From Myxocyprinus asiaticus (Eukaryota > Chordata > Actinopteri > Cypriniformes > Catostomidae), in NCBI RefSeq assembly GCF_019703515.2, contig NC_059374.1, positions 16,032,245 through 16,096,244 on the forward strand: DNA of 64,000 nucleotides. Direction: 5' to 3'. The notes beneath the pieces were generated by a model. That model saw only the letters and a program-made list of their open reading frames with translations, was not told the DNA's origin and did not search any database. Below, in pieces: positions 54,955 to 64,000 of the stretch. The position numbers and the translations under genes are program-made. How positions within the stretch are numbered: the stretch's first letter is position 1; the number at the start of each line of letters is the position of its first letter.

Positions 54955-56369
54955 AATCTGTGACACTAGTTGAAAACTGAGGTTCATGAATCATTTTAAT
55001 AATCTGATTGGAAAAATAGGGCAAAACCACAACTGAATAACCTAAAACCTAAAGCTGTTTGTGCCTCCATTGGTGGCTTTACAAAATATTACGATGTTGA
55101 ATGAATAGTTATGCATACTATTTCCTTTCATTTCCTTTAATTTACTTCACTTTAATTTACTTTACTTTTTTACAACAACAATGTAACATTAAAATTCATT
55201 CATTTGAGTTTTAGTGTTTAGAGATAATAATATCACAGTCCACAATGTTAATGTAGGATTTGTGATTCAGTCAAATTAAATAATTGGTTAAGGGTCTGAA
55301 TATTTAATGAAGGCATTTTCTAGGATGCTAGTACATACTGTACATTCTTGTTTCTAATTGGAGTCCTCGGTAAGACAAAGGCAGAGAATAGGACAAAATC
55401 ATCTAGTGTGAACAAGTTGGTTGTATAACAGCGGAGCCGGTGATGCGCAGGCCTGTAAATACAGACTGGCAGCAACACTACATCGTGGGCCACTGTTTCC
55501 CCTCAGCCCACTCAGCTTTGTTTATTCCCAACTGCCTGGCTTTGTATGCCTCTGCACAGCCTTGACATTGGCAGTGAAATCAGGAAACACAAAGCACTGC
55601 ACTTCTCACCCCTGACTCCCTCATGGACTTTGACCGATGCATCCTGTCAGTAAAAGTGTGACTTTCCTTTACAGTTGTACAGCAAAACAACAGTGCTATT
55701 TGCCATATATTAAATGTTAAAATATTGATTGTTTCAAATGTTCCAGTCTAACCAATGTTATACCATTAGCATTTGTAAGAAAATTTGGTTCTAGCTACCA
55801 TAATATTTCAAATGTTTGGATAGAAACTGAAACATACAATATCAATGTAATGACCAACATGATCACATGGGATATTGCCATGTTACTTTTGAATATAATT
55901 GTTCCCTGAAAACAACAACTTTTTTCCAAATTATTGACATGTGCCATTACCTATCAGACATTTTTGCATCAATTAAAATGTGTTTACCTTTTCCTGTGGC
56001 GCTACTGAGCTTTGCCAGAGCAATCTTCGTGACACTGGTTCTGGTCTCAACATCACGTAAACAATGGTGACTGCGAACAGGAGTTTGTATTTTCGCTCTA
56101 AATGGTGATTCTTTAACAAATTTCGGGAGGAGCAAGTTCATTTAATCCGACCAATCACACAGCCACAGCTGCTTACCTCTACGTAGCATTGAGTTTCTGG
56201 CATCCCACAACTTCCCCATCTCCTCTATCTATTCCATCAATACTAATCCAGTCATTCGAGCTCATGTCAAATCTCGAACCTCGAGCCCTCCGCCAGGGAC
56301 AGCAAGCCACATATGTTTACACCGTCCTCACTGCAGGATTACATTAACTTGCAAACTACTGAAAAAATT
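54955..56369. other. Noncoding DNA, partly single-copy in look
   Basis: At 55415-55620 the GC content is higher than in its surroundings and no repeat motif is seen; it could be conserved noncoding DNA. Part of 55960-56230 looks repeat-derived but was not classified. Confidence 0.4.
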
Positions 56370-56570
56370 TTTACTTCACTGACGGTTAGGTTTAGGGTTA
56401 GGGTTAATAAAATATGCATTCCTGTTGTCTGTATTAAATCTTTTACAAAAAAAAACAAAACAAAAAAACAAACACAAACCTCAAAAACACTTCAACCATC
56501 AGCCACTGAGGGCAGTAGTTTGAATTTAAGCAGCAGAACTTTCGACCTACCCTCGATTAACAGTGAAATC
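56370..56570 (-). repeat. Dispersed repeat R1, copy 3 (inverse)
   Basis: GACGGTTAGGTTTAGGGTTA and AAAATATGCATTCC are the reverse complement of blocks at 15190-15250. It includes a short TTAGGG-like run that is part of the repeat. Confidence 0.5.
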
Positions 56571-57610
56571 AGTCTGTAATGACAGAATCTAAAATGTAAA
56601 GCCTTTTACAAATGAACAACTAAAGATGTACAAATCTTTTGCAGTTCTTTGAGGTAGAATATTGGATTTGGATGATTTTACTGTTTTTATGATGAACTGT
56701 ATTTATTAAATGTGTTTTATGCCATCACATTTATTTAACACATTTACAGAATTTGACATTAGAATGGTTAATTCTGTTCTATGTGATTTCTAAAGAGTGG
56801 TTGGAAACACTGTGACAGCACACACACACACACACTCACACATAAAATGTGTGAAACACGTTATATTTCATACTTGTTGAGTTTTCACCCTGGTGTAACA
56901 GTCCTATCCAGAACCAAACAGGAAACCATTGTATAACAAATGTCTGAGCCATTGCATCCTTCATACAAGATGATGCAGTGATTAACGTAGGTAGCCCTAC
57001 TCTAGCTGTCTTGTCCAGTGAATAATTTCACCTTGTTGCTTTGAGCCAGTATTGTAACCTGCAACACCTCCACTGTCATATGCAATGTAATACAATCCTC
57101 GACAGTGGATTCGACCCAACTCAGTTTTCAACCAATCCAATTTACTCCAGGCCTACTTGTTAAGGTATCTCTTGGAGTAGTTGAAGGCAAAGATGCAAAT
57201 GATAAACACATGTAATGTGAAGGAGAAATAAACAGGCAGGGTAGGTGCTTATTTAAATTGTTAGATAATGCATTTGAATGAGTTGCATGCATCCAGCCTT
57301 TCCAGCGAATTCTGCCATGCATTTTCTAAGCTTCTAATGAAACAATATATCACCTCCCCTACCCACGTTCCCCAGCCTGAGTGCGGGCTTGCTCACACTT
57401 CAGCTTTCATCTTCCAGACGTGGGAGATATTATACATAAAGTGTAAAAATCAACTCATCAGCTATTTACTGCAAGCCCACCAAGACAAGAGCAGAAAAAA
57501 TGGCAGCCCCCAGGGAGAATGTCACAAGGACCAGCCAAATCACAGCAGAGTCAGAAATACAGTTATTTACAGAAACTTCAAATCAAACAAAACAAATCAT
57601 CAGTCATGCA
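56571..57610. other. Noncoding DNA, nothing recognised
   Basis: Contains a short (CA)n at about 56818-56836. No gene signal. Confidence 0.5.
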
Positions 57611-57722
57611 GGTAATGCTTAAAGGAATTGTTGTCCTAAAAATGTAAATTCTGTCATCATTTTCTCACCCATATGTCGTTCCAAACCCATATGACTTACT
57701 TTCTTCTATGGAACACAAAAGA
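57611..57722 (+). mobile_element. Half of a TTAA-type MITE
   Basis: CTTAAAGGAATTGTTGTCC, CTGTCATCATTTTCTCACC and TTTCTTCTATGGAACACAAA resemble the left half of the element at 59697. It stops where the gag pseudogene region begins. Confidence 0.65.
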
Positions 57723-57741
57723 GGAAATTCTGATCACTGTG

Positions 57742-58770
57742 TTAATTTTTTTTTTTTTCTTTCTTACAATTGCAATGACTGGGGACTGAAGCGGGTATCT
57801 GGTACATCCCTGCTCGATCGGAGGCAGTCTGTAGGGTGTCGGGGATCCGGATCAAGGCCCCCACCTCCATTACCGGGCACTGCTCTCGGACATGACCTGG
57901 CTCCCAGCAATTCCAACAGACCGTCCCAAGCCTCCTGCCCACACTCGTGGCAGCAGACTCCTTCACCTGAGATGAAGAGAGGGGAAAGACAGGGTTAGTG
58001 AACCCCCAAGACTGGGGAGCCAATTTCGGGGGAATGTTCCCCCATTTTCAGGGGAACGGAACACAGTGGAAGGAATGAGGGGGGAGAGAGAACAGGGGAA
58101 GAGACATAAGTTGGAGAAAGGGTGTGGGGCGTGCCGGCCCCCAGATATACTGCCAGATGATCTTCTGCCAGCTGGACCGCTTCATCCAGTGATGGCGGTT
58201 GGTGGCACTGGACCCACTCGGCCGTCCCCTTCGGCAACTGGGAGAAGAACTGCTCCAGCACCACCAGGTTGATGATGTCCTCTCTGTTGTTGTCCTCCTT
58301 AGCCAGCACCCACCTTTGACAGGGCATCAAGGAGCTGCAGGGCAAAGGCAAATGGCCAACCTCGTTCAGCATCAAGGAGCGGAAACGCTGCTAGTGTTCT
58401 TCTGGGCTGTGGCTGACCCGTTGCAAGATTTACTATTTCAGCACCGAGTAGTCCAGGAGGTTGGCAACCAGAAGCTGTTGCGCCACAATCTGGGCTTCCC
58501 CAGTCAGCACCGGCAGCATATGCACCGCCCAATGTTTCAGGCAGCCGCTTCAGAGCTTCGGCGGTGTGCTCGAAGAGCTCAAGGTATGCCTCCGGATCAT
58601 CTTGAGGCCCCATCTTGGTGAGCAACATGTGGGGGTGCGCTGCTGCCAGGGACACGGCGGCTGCCCCCTCCTGGGGTACTAAGCTCTGCAGCACCCACCG
58701 GTCCTCCTCCTGGGCTTGAAGGAGCACCTCGAAATACTGTTGCTGCTCTCTCCGAAGATCCATGAGGGCC
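57742..58770 (-). pseudogene. Retrotransposon gag with CCHC knuckle, broken
   Basis: Gag proteins form the particle core and bind element RNA. In sense order: a start region with HLGQNQALMDLRREQQQ, a matrix-like MLLTKMGPQDDPEAYLELFE block, a frame-shifted middle, VVLEQFFSQLPKGTAEWVQ and SLDEAVQLAEDHLAV (SCAN-like capsid end), and a knuckle CWNCWEPGHVREQC (CX2CX4HX4C) at about 57877-57918. The parts lie in at least three frames and the middle of the capsid is garbled, so no complete protein can be made. Gypsy-type gag is the best guess. Confidence 0.75.
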
Positions 58771-59036
58771 TGGTTTTGGCCCAGGTGAATGCTGGCGAGC
58801 ATTTGTGTCCAACACAAAAATAACTTTAGGTGACTCTCCCAGTCACACGCACATACAGCCTTGTGGTGTCTGTTTCTCTCTCGAGCACTCTGTGGACTGG
58901 GCACCTTTTTATTTTCCCCATCTCTCACTGCAAACATAGAATCATCAATTACCAGCAATTCATCTCAGGTGAAAACCCTTACTGCTTCCTCTCTCCCCAG
59001 ACGGACACTCGACCACGCCCTCACCTCCACACACTG
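57742..59036 (-). mobile_element. LTR retrotransposon fragment (gag, probable LTR)
   Basis: Minus-strand piece made of a gag pseudogene (57742-58770) and, upstream of it, about 220 bp that may be the 5' LTR (58815-59036). That region begins TGTGTGGAGGTGAGGGCG when read in sense and includes an AATAAA signal. No pol region follows on the 57742 side, so the element is truncated there. A clear primer site was not identified. Confidence 0.65.
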
Positions 59037-59685
59037 TGAGTAACAATTTCAGTAGCATTTCCACTTGAGTTCTGTGCAGTACAATTACAAACTGTTCCTG
59101 GCCCATATTTCTCAACACGGTTAGCTAACTGTACTCAGTAGGGCTGTCAAAAGGACTGAGGAACTAAATTTGAATTCTTCACTTAAAAATTAACAAAATT
59201 CAAATTATATTTGTATTTTAAACACATTATTTCAGTTAGGGGGACAAGTTACTATAGGGGAAAAAAATATAGGGGGGTCATGGACCCTGCATAAGAGTTA
59301 AGGGACCCTCCATAAAGCCAAAAACATTTAAGTTCCCTTGTATTTCATAAAAAAAAATAGAATACTAGAAATGTAAAACTAGATTATTTTTTAATTATTA
59401 TTATTGCCCTGACACAATGCAAATTTGTCCATAATCTCTCCTAGTTTTCATAAGTAATTGAAATTAGATTTGTTCTGTTGGATAATTCAAAACATGCCCA
59501 AGTGCGCCACACACAGTTTTTGGAAAGAATTTACTGACGGAAACTGAGTGACACTGGCAGAGTGGATACTAATTTGTACCTCACAATAACGGAAGATGCA
59601 ATTCTTCTTTGATTGTTGGTACACCAAGTTTACTAACATTAAATCGTTGTTTATCTTAGAACTAAACAGTAGCTTGGTTAATTAA
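59037..59685. other. AT-rich noncoding DNA
   Basis: Nothing recognised. Confidence 0.5.
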
Positions 59686-59696
59686 TATGCATGTGT

Positions 59697-60321
59697 TTAA
59701 AGGGATAGTTTACTAAAATATGAAAATTTACTCTCATGCCATCCCGGATGTGTCTGACTTTCTTTCTTCTGCTGGACACAAATTCAGATTTTTAGAAGAA
59801 TATTTCTGCTCTGTAGGTCCATACAATGCAAGTGAATGGTGACCAGAACTTTGAATCTTCAAAAATGACATAAAGACAGAATAAAAGTAATCCATAATAC
59901 TCCAGTGGTTAAATACTATCACTTTTTTCTATAAATCTCCACCTTTGACCAGCCCCGACCAGTAGGTGGCAATGTGCACGAAGTATGCAAATTGCCAAAA
60001 AACAAAACAAGAAGAATGTGGAAGTGGATATTTATGGTAAAAAAGGATATAAATATTGATTTGTCTCTCACTCATATCACTTCTGAAGATATGGATTTAA
60101 CCACTGGAGTCATATGGATTACTTTTATGCTGACTTATGTGATTTTTGGAGATTCAAAGTTCTGGTCACCATTCACTTGCATTGTGAGGACCTACAGATC
60201 TGAGATATTCTTCTAAACATCCTTGTTTGTGTTCAGCAGACGAAAGTCATATACATCTGGGATGGCATGAGGGTGAGTAAATAATGAGAGAATTTTATTT
60301 TTTGGTGAACTATCCCTTTAA
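59697..60321. mobile_element. Palindromic MITE with 9-bp flanking repeat
   Basis: TTAAAGGGATAGTT at the left and AACTATCCCTTTAA at the right are inverse ends. Longer inner arms also pair (GTCCATACAATGCAAGTGAA against TTCACTTGCATTGTGAGGAC). TATGCATGT occurs at 59686-59694 and 60322-60330 as a possible target duplication, with two extra bases on the left. Noncoding; a very abundant teleost repeat type. Confidence 0.85.
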
Positions 60322-60330
60322 TATGCATGT

Positions 60331-61313
60331 AGTATTGCCAGTATTTATCTAATGGAACATGTTAGCTCACCATCAAACAGATGTAAAGTTATTACATGGA
60401 TGCTATGTGGAGAAATATCTTTGTCAATCTATTATGCAGTGCCCTTAATGAGCGGGCTCCACGATGGTGCTGCGATGGCACAAAACGGCACAATTCAGCA
60501 ATGGGAACCTTTCGGCACGATGGTGGAAAGGTGGCTTAACGTCTCAATGCTGTACAACTGCAGCAACAACCATATGGACTGATGCAAGCACATAGGCAAA
60601 TGTGGCCCAGGAGATGTTAATGTTACAGTAGCTGCATGTTTATTAATACGTTTGCCATTTCTGCAATGCCCAACGGGCCGCAGGAGTATCCTGTGATGAT
60701 GAGCTAGTGTAATCACTGAGCCCAGCTTGTGATTTATAGCTTACAGCACAGAACCGAAAAACAGATGCTATTTAAAGCACTTGATTTCTCAAGTTTACAA
60801 GCCCTGTAAAATATTGCAGTAATTGAAGGTTTGGCATTGTTAGGAAGTTCAGCAAAATCCAGCATTTTTGCTTGGCCACTGACCTGTGATTGAAAAAGAG
60901 CTCAGGAAACTCACAGGTACACCATTTATCACAGACGAGGGATTTTACGCCCCATAGTCACAGGGCGTAAATGCTGGCCTTTGATGTTTTGTAAAGCATA
61001 ACACAGTATGATAATCCTAGGATTATGTGTTTTTCTATAAAGCTAATGAAGGAACATTATCAAAGCAGTATACAAAATAAATGTTTTTTTGATGTTTCTT
61101 TCTTTCTTTTTGTTTTTTCAGTAGTGGTGTTTGCTAAGGCAAGCATCACATTTACTATTGCTCATACTTATTATTACCCCAATTAGGTACACTACCAGCC
61201 ATAAAATAAACAGATTAATTCCATGAATTCAACACAAGGATTCGTAAACATCCTAACAACTTCTAGCAATGCATTAAAAACCACTCAGAACACCTTAACT
61301 GCATAGCAAAGCA
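60331..61313. other. Unique noncoding DNA with an inverted repeat
   Basis: The stretch 60690-60980 is not repeat-like. TTTACGCCC (60944-60952) and GGGCGTAAA (60963-60971) form a perfect 9-bp inverted repeat with a 10-base gap. TTTACG is a core bound by posterior HOX/CDX factors, so a regulatory role is conceivable but unproven. Confidence 0.4.
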
Positions 61314-61590
61314 CTGGCAACTAGGGATGCACCGATACCACTTTTTCTCTTCCAATCCAATCTGAAATCTCAGTATCGGCTGATACCAATCCGATACCAG
61401 TGTTTTTTTGTTTTTTTTATCAGTTTAGAATATCTATACCTCACTGAGTGATGCTAACTATATATAAAGAAACACAAACCTTTAACTACACATTATTTCA
61501 ATATAAATGTACAAACTATTAAGAAACACTTTATTGTTAACTAGTCTAGTGGATAAAAATTAACAGTAATTCCAGTCTAAGTGTTCAGGC

Positions 61591-61621
<31 letters not shown>

Positions 61622-61650
61622 AAAAAACATTCAACTTGTATCTGGACTTT

Positions 61651-61655
<5 letters not shown>

Positions 61656-61726
<71 letters not shown>
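61656..61726. repeat. (GA)n microsatellite
   Basis: More than 30 GA units; the matching LSLSLS frame on the other strand is spurious. Confidence 0.97.
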
Positions 61727-61730
<4 letters not shown>

Positions 61731-61850
61731 AATCCTTTAATTTAGTTGTAAGGTATGTTCTTTTCATTCACAGTTATTTTTTGGAACCCATTAAACTTAA
61801 ATATTGTTATAATTTGTAAACAAATAACAATAATAATAATAATAATAATA

Positions 61851-61884
<34 letters not shown>

Positions 61885-62505
61885 GACTTTTAGAATTTTA
61901 AATACAACAGTAATCTATTTCAAATGTGCACCTTTAGCTTTAAAACCCTCTGGCTTTTATTTTGATATTCTGAACTCTCTAGGAAGTCCTGTATGTGTCT
62001 GTTTGTAAGCAAGTTCACAGTAGTTTAATTCGCTTCTTATTCAAATTCTAATAAAATGCACCTCCGGCACCGTTCTAAATGCATATTATAAGTGAACCGA
62101 ACTATTGAGCATCTACATCTGAGATGTTGTTCGTGAGTAGCGCTCAAATGTTGCACAATGCTTGAAGGCTAAAAATAGGTGCGAGTGTGTGTGTAAACAG
62201 AGCAGCGCCATTCAATAACACGCTGGTGCTGCACGTGCATATTATATATTTACTTATTAAACACAGCCTTTTGTGATTCATAGAGCTATCGCACGTCTTT
62301 AAGTGGCTTTGAATAAAATGCATGAGTCATATTAACTACTTCAATGGTGTTTTTATGGTTCTTTTATGTCATTTTTGGAGCTTGACAGGAACGAACATGA
62401 CTACTAACACACAGTGTTGGATTTGGATTGGGCTTGTCGGACCGATACCCGATCCATCTAAAAACGTCAATATTGGAACTGATACCGATCCAGGTATCGG
62501 ATTGG

Positions 62506-63319
62506 CAGGGTTGGGAGGGTTACTTTTGAATTGTATTCCACTACAGATTACAGAATATATGCTGTAAAATGTCATTTGCAACGTATTTCGTTAGATTACT
62601 CAAGGTTAGTAACATATTCTAAATACTTTGGATTACTTCTTCAGCACTGGTAGATTTTTTCACTTGTTTTGACTATAAAAACTCTGCCAGTACAGTAAGA
62701 CAAAATACACATGTTAAAAATACATTCTCTGAAAAATCTAAATATCTTATGCAGTGTTGTTTCTAAAACAAGATCAATCAAATTGATCTTGTTTTAAGGA
62801 TTTTTTTGATATTTATACAGGAAAACAATACAAAAATTATTATCAAGAATATGATTTTTGCCCTAATATCAAAGGTCTTACTAAAAAAAAGAAATTATGA
62901 TCCAACGTGAATTTTCTTGATAAAAAAATATGATCGTGCCTGGTAACGTGCATGTAAAATGGAAAGAAATAGCATTTTAGCTTTACAATTTACACAAGGT
63001 TTATTTCTATTTCGTGTGCTCCAAACTTACTCACACATCATAACACATCATAAGAAAGCGTTTCACCGCTGTTCAAATTCACTTTGGATTGCATCATTTA
63101 TATGTATAAATATTTTCCATCTGAAAGGACTAAATATTAAATGAAAAAAATGACAATAAAATGCAAAGTAATCTCTTCAGTAATCAAAATACTTTTTGAA
63201 TGTATCTGTATTCTAAATACCAATTATATAAACTGTAACTATAGTGGAATACAGTTACTTATATTTTGTATTTTAAATATGTATTCTTGTTACTTGTATT
63301 TCATAACTCCACAGCCCTG
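62506..63319 (-). mobile_element. hAT-type MITE, copy 3 of 3, nested
   Basis: CGGATTGG (62498-62505) and TGGATTGG (63320-63327) are its 8-bp target duplication with one difference. The ends CAGGGTTGGGAGGGTTAC and, at the right, CCACAGCCCTG are inverse. The orientation is opposite to copies 1 and 2. An internal palindrome AAACAAGATCAAT/ATTGATCTTGTTT is near 62768-62797. Confidence 0.92.
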
Positions 63320-63345
63320 TGGATTGGTGCATCCCTACTGGCAAC

Positions 63346-63870
63346 TACTCCCAACAACCTAGCATCATTAAAGAAACTTTTGCATTGGGAAGCAGTGATG
63401 TGCACAGACCTCAGAGGGACGGGGCGGAAGGATAAAAAAGGACACAAAACACAAAAGGAAAAGTTTAGCAGAATGTTCACAATGCTGAATACAGGACAAA
63501 AAGCACCACACCATAATATAAAGTAAAAAACCATTAAATTAGTCCATACGACATGTGCGCTATATTCCAAGTTTTCTGATGCCATATGTATTTAAGTTAC
63601 TATGTATTGATAATCTTCTCTGCCTTGCTCTCATTCGCATTTGTGTATATTCCAATATGGCGTGTCAAGTTGTGTCACATAAGGTTTGATGTCAAAAATG
63701 CCAAATGTCAGTGACTCTTGTGTGTCTCATAACCGATTGTGATGCACCAAATTTGATTGTGCATATTTATACAGCATGAGATTTGAGAACTACACTGAGG
63801 GGAAGGTTTTCAATGAATAACTATTACTGCTATAGTACTTTTATATAGCATTTTTAGATGTTGAATGTTA
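63346..63870. other. Noncoding DNA
   Basis: No motif recognised; a poly(T) run lies at about 63871-63888. Confidence 0.5.
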
Positions 63871-63888
63871 TTGTTTTTTTTTTTTTTT

Positions 63889-64000
63889 AATTCCGCCTTA
63901 CATTTCCTTTTTGTGGTCCACAGAAATAAAAGAAAATCATACAGGTTTAGAACAACATGATTGTGAGTAAATAATGATGTAATTTTTATTTGTTGGGTGA
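63889..64000 (-). mobile_element. Right end of a TTAA-type MITE, cut by window edge
   Basis: GTGGTCCACAGAAATAAAAG, CATACAGGTTTAGAACAACA and GAGTAAATAATGATG are inverse to the left-half blocks at 57611-57722. The terminus itself lies beyond the window. Confidence 0.6.

Larger units (their letters stand above)
61322..63337. mobile_element. hAT-type element with perfect 8-bp target duplication
   Basis: CTGGCAAC at 61314-61321 and 63338-63345 flanks it exactly. The ends TAGGGATGCACCGATACC and, reversed, TAGGGATGCACCAATCC are inverted repeats, with several GATACCGAT-type blocks just inside. There is no transposase. A poly(T) run (61590-61619), (GA)n (61656-61726) and a TAA/ATT tract (61830-61884) lie in the body. 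Near its right end it was hit by MITE copy 3; without that it is about 1.19 kb. Confidence 0.93.

Noticed and set aside
56385..56405. Telomere-like TTAGGG run
   Set aside because: Only two or three units, and part of a dispersed repeat with CCTAAACC-type text elsewhere.
61585..61767. A LSLSLS-repeat frame on the minus strand
   Set aside because: Translation of the (GA)n microsatellite.

Overview
This window looks like intergenic or intronic DNA of a teleost fish, most likely a cypriniform. The reasons are the kinds of mobile element present: a DIRS tyrosine-recombinase retrotransposon, a Tx1-type L1, a 5S-rRNA-derived SINE3, a long tRNA-derived SINE of the sort common in cyprinids, and many hAT, Tc1/mariner, PIF-Harbinger and piggyBac fragments, set in AT-rich DNA full of (AT)n tracts. 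I found no host protein-coding gene, no functional tRNA or rRNA gene and no host exon I could defend. Every long reading frame with recognisable similarity belongs to a transposable element, and all of those are broken. Family names come from recognised motifs and remembered family features; no database search was run.

Layout. 1-4670: mostly unique AT-rich DNA with hAT-like fragments. 4671-7250: a TIR element, two Tc1/mariner pieces and the first of three copies of one hAT-type MITE. 9190-15490: two copies of a dispersed repeat bracket a decayed Tx1-L1, which is itself split by a tRNA SINE. 15970-24461: a dense nest with a piggyBac transposon (TTAA on both sides) inside an older hAT-like element, then a hAT element with a perfect 8-bp target duplication carrying a short LTR retroelement, then MITE copy 2. 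25721-28157: a foldback element, a second tRNA SINE and a Tc1 remnant between (AT)n tracts. 29824-30850: a second LTR element whose LTR was split by an antisense solo LTR. 32445-39096: a hAT-like element interrupted by a 5.9-kb DIRS element with gag-like, RT and tyrosine recombinase regions, inverted terminal repeats and an internal complementary region.

39624-40900: a TAA-flanked MITE and a SINE3. 43416-51079: a BED-finger hAT fragment, a piggyBac deletion derivative interrupted by a composite insertion, and a hAT transposase pseudogene hosting a Harbinger element and a small MITE. 51276-54954: Tc1, LTR-like and MITE fragments. 57611-60321: a gag pseudogene with a zinc knuckle next to MITEs. 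61322-63337: a hAT element with MITE copy 3 nested in it, both with readable target duplications.

The biology here is the insertion history: several target-site duplications can be read directly and allow relative dating of layers. I saw no convincing new cellular system. The most unusual items are the tRNA-Phe-primed short LTR elements, the LTR-in-LTR insertion, the 21-bp direct repeat around a composite insertion in the piggyBac derivative, the tandem-repeat foldback element, and a few unique stretches that could be conserved regulatory DNA.
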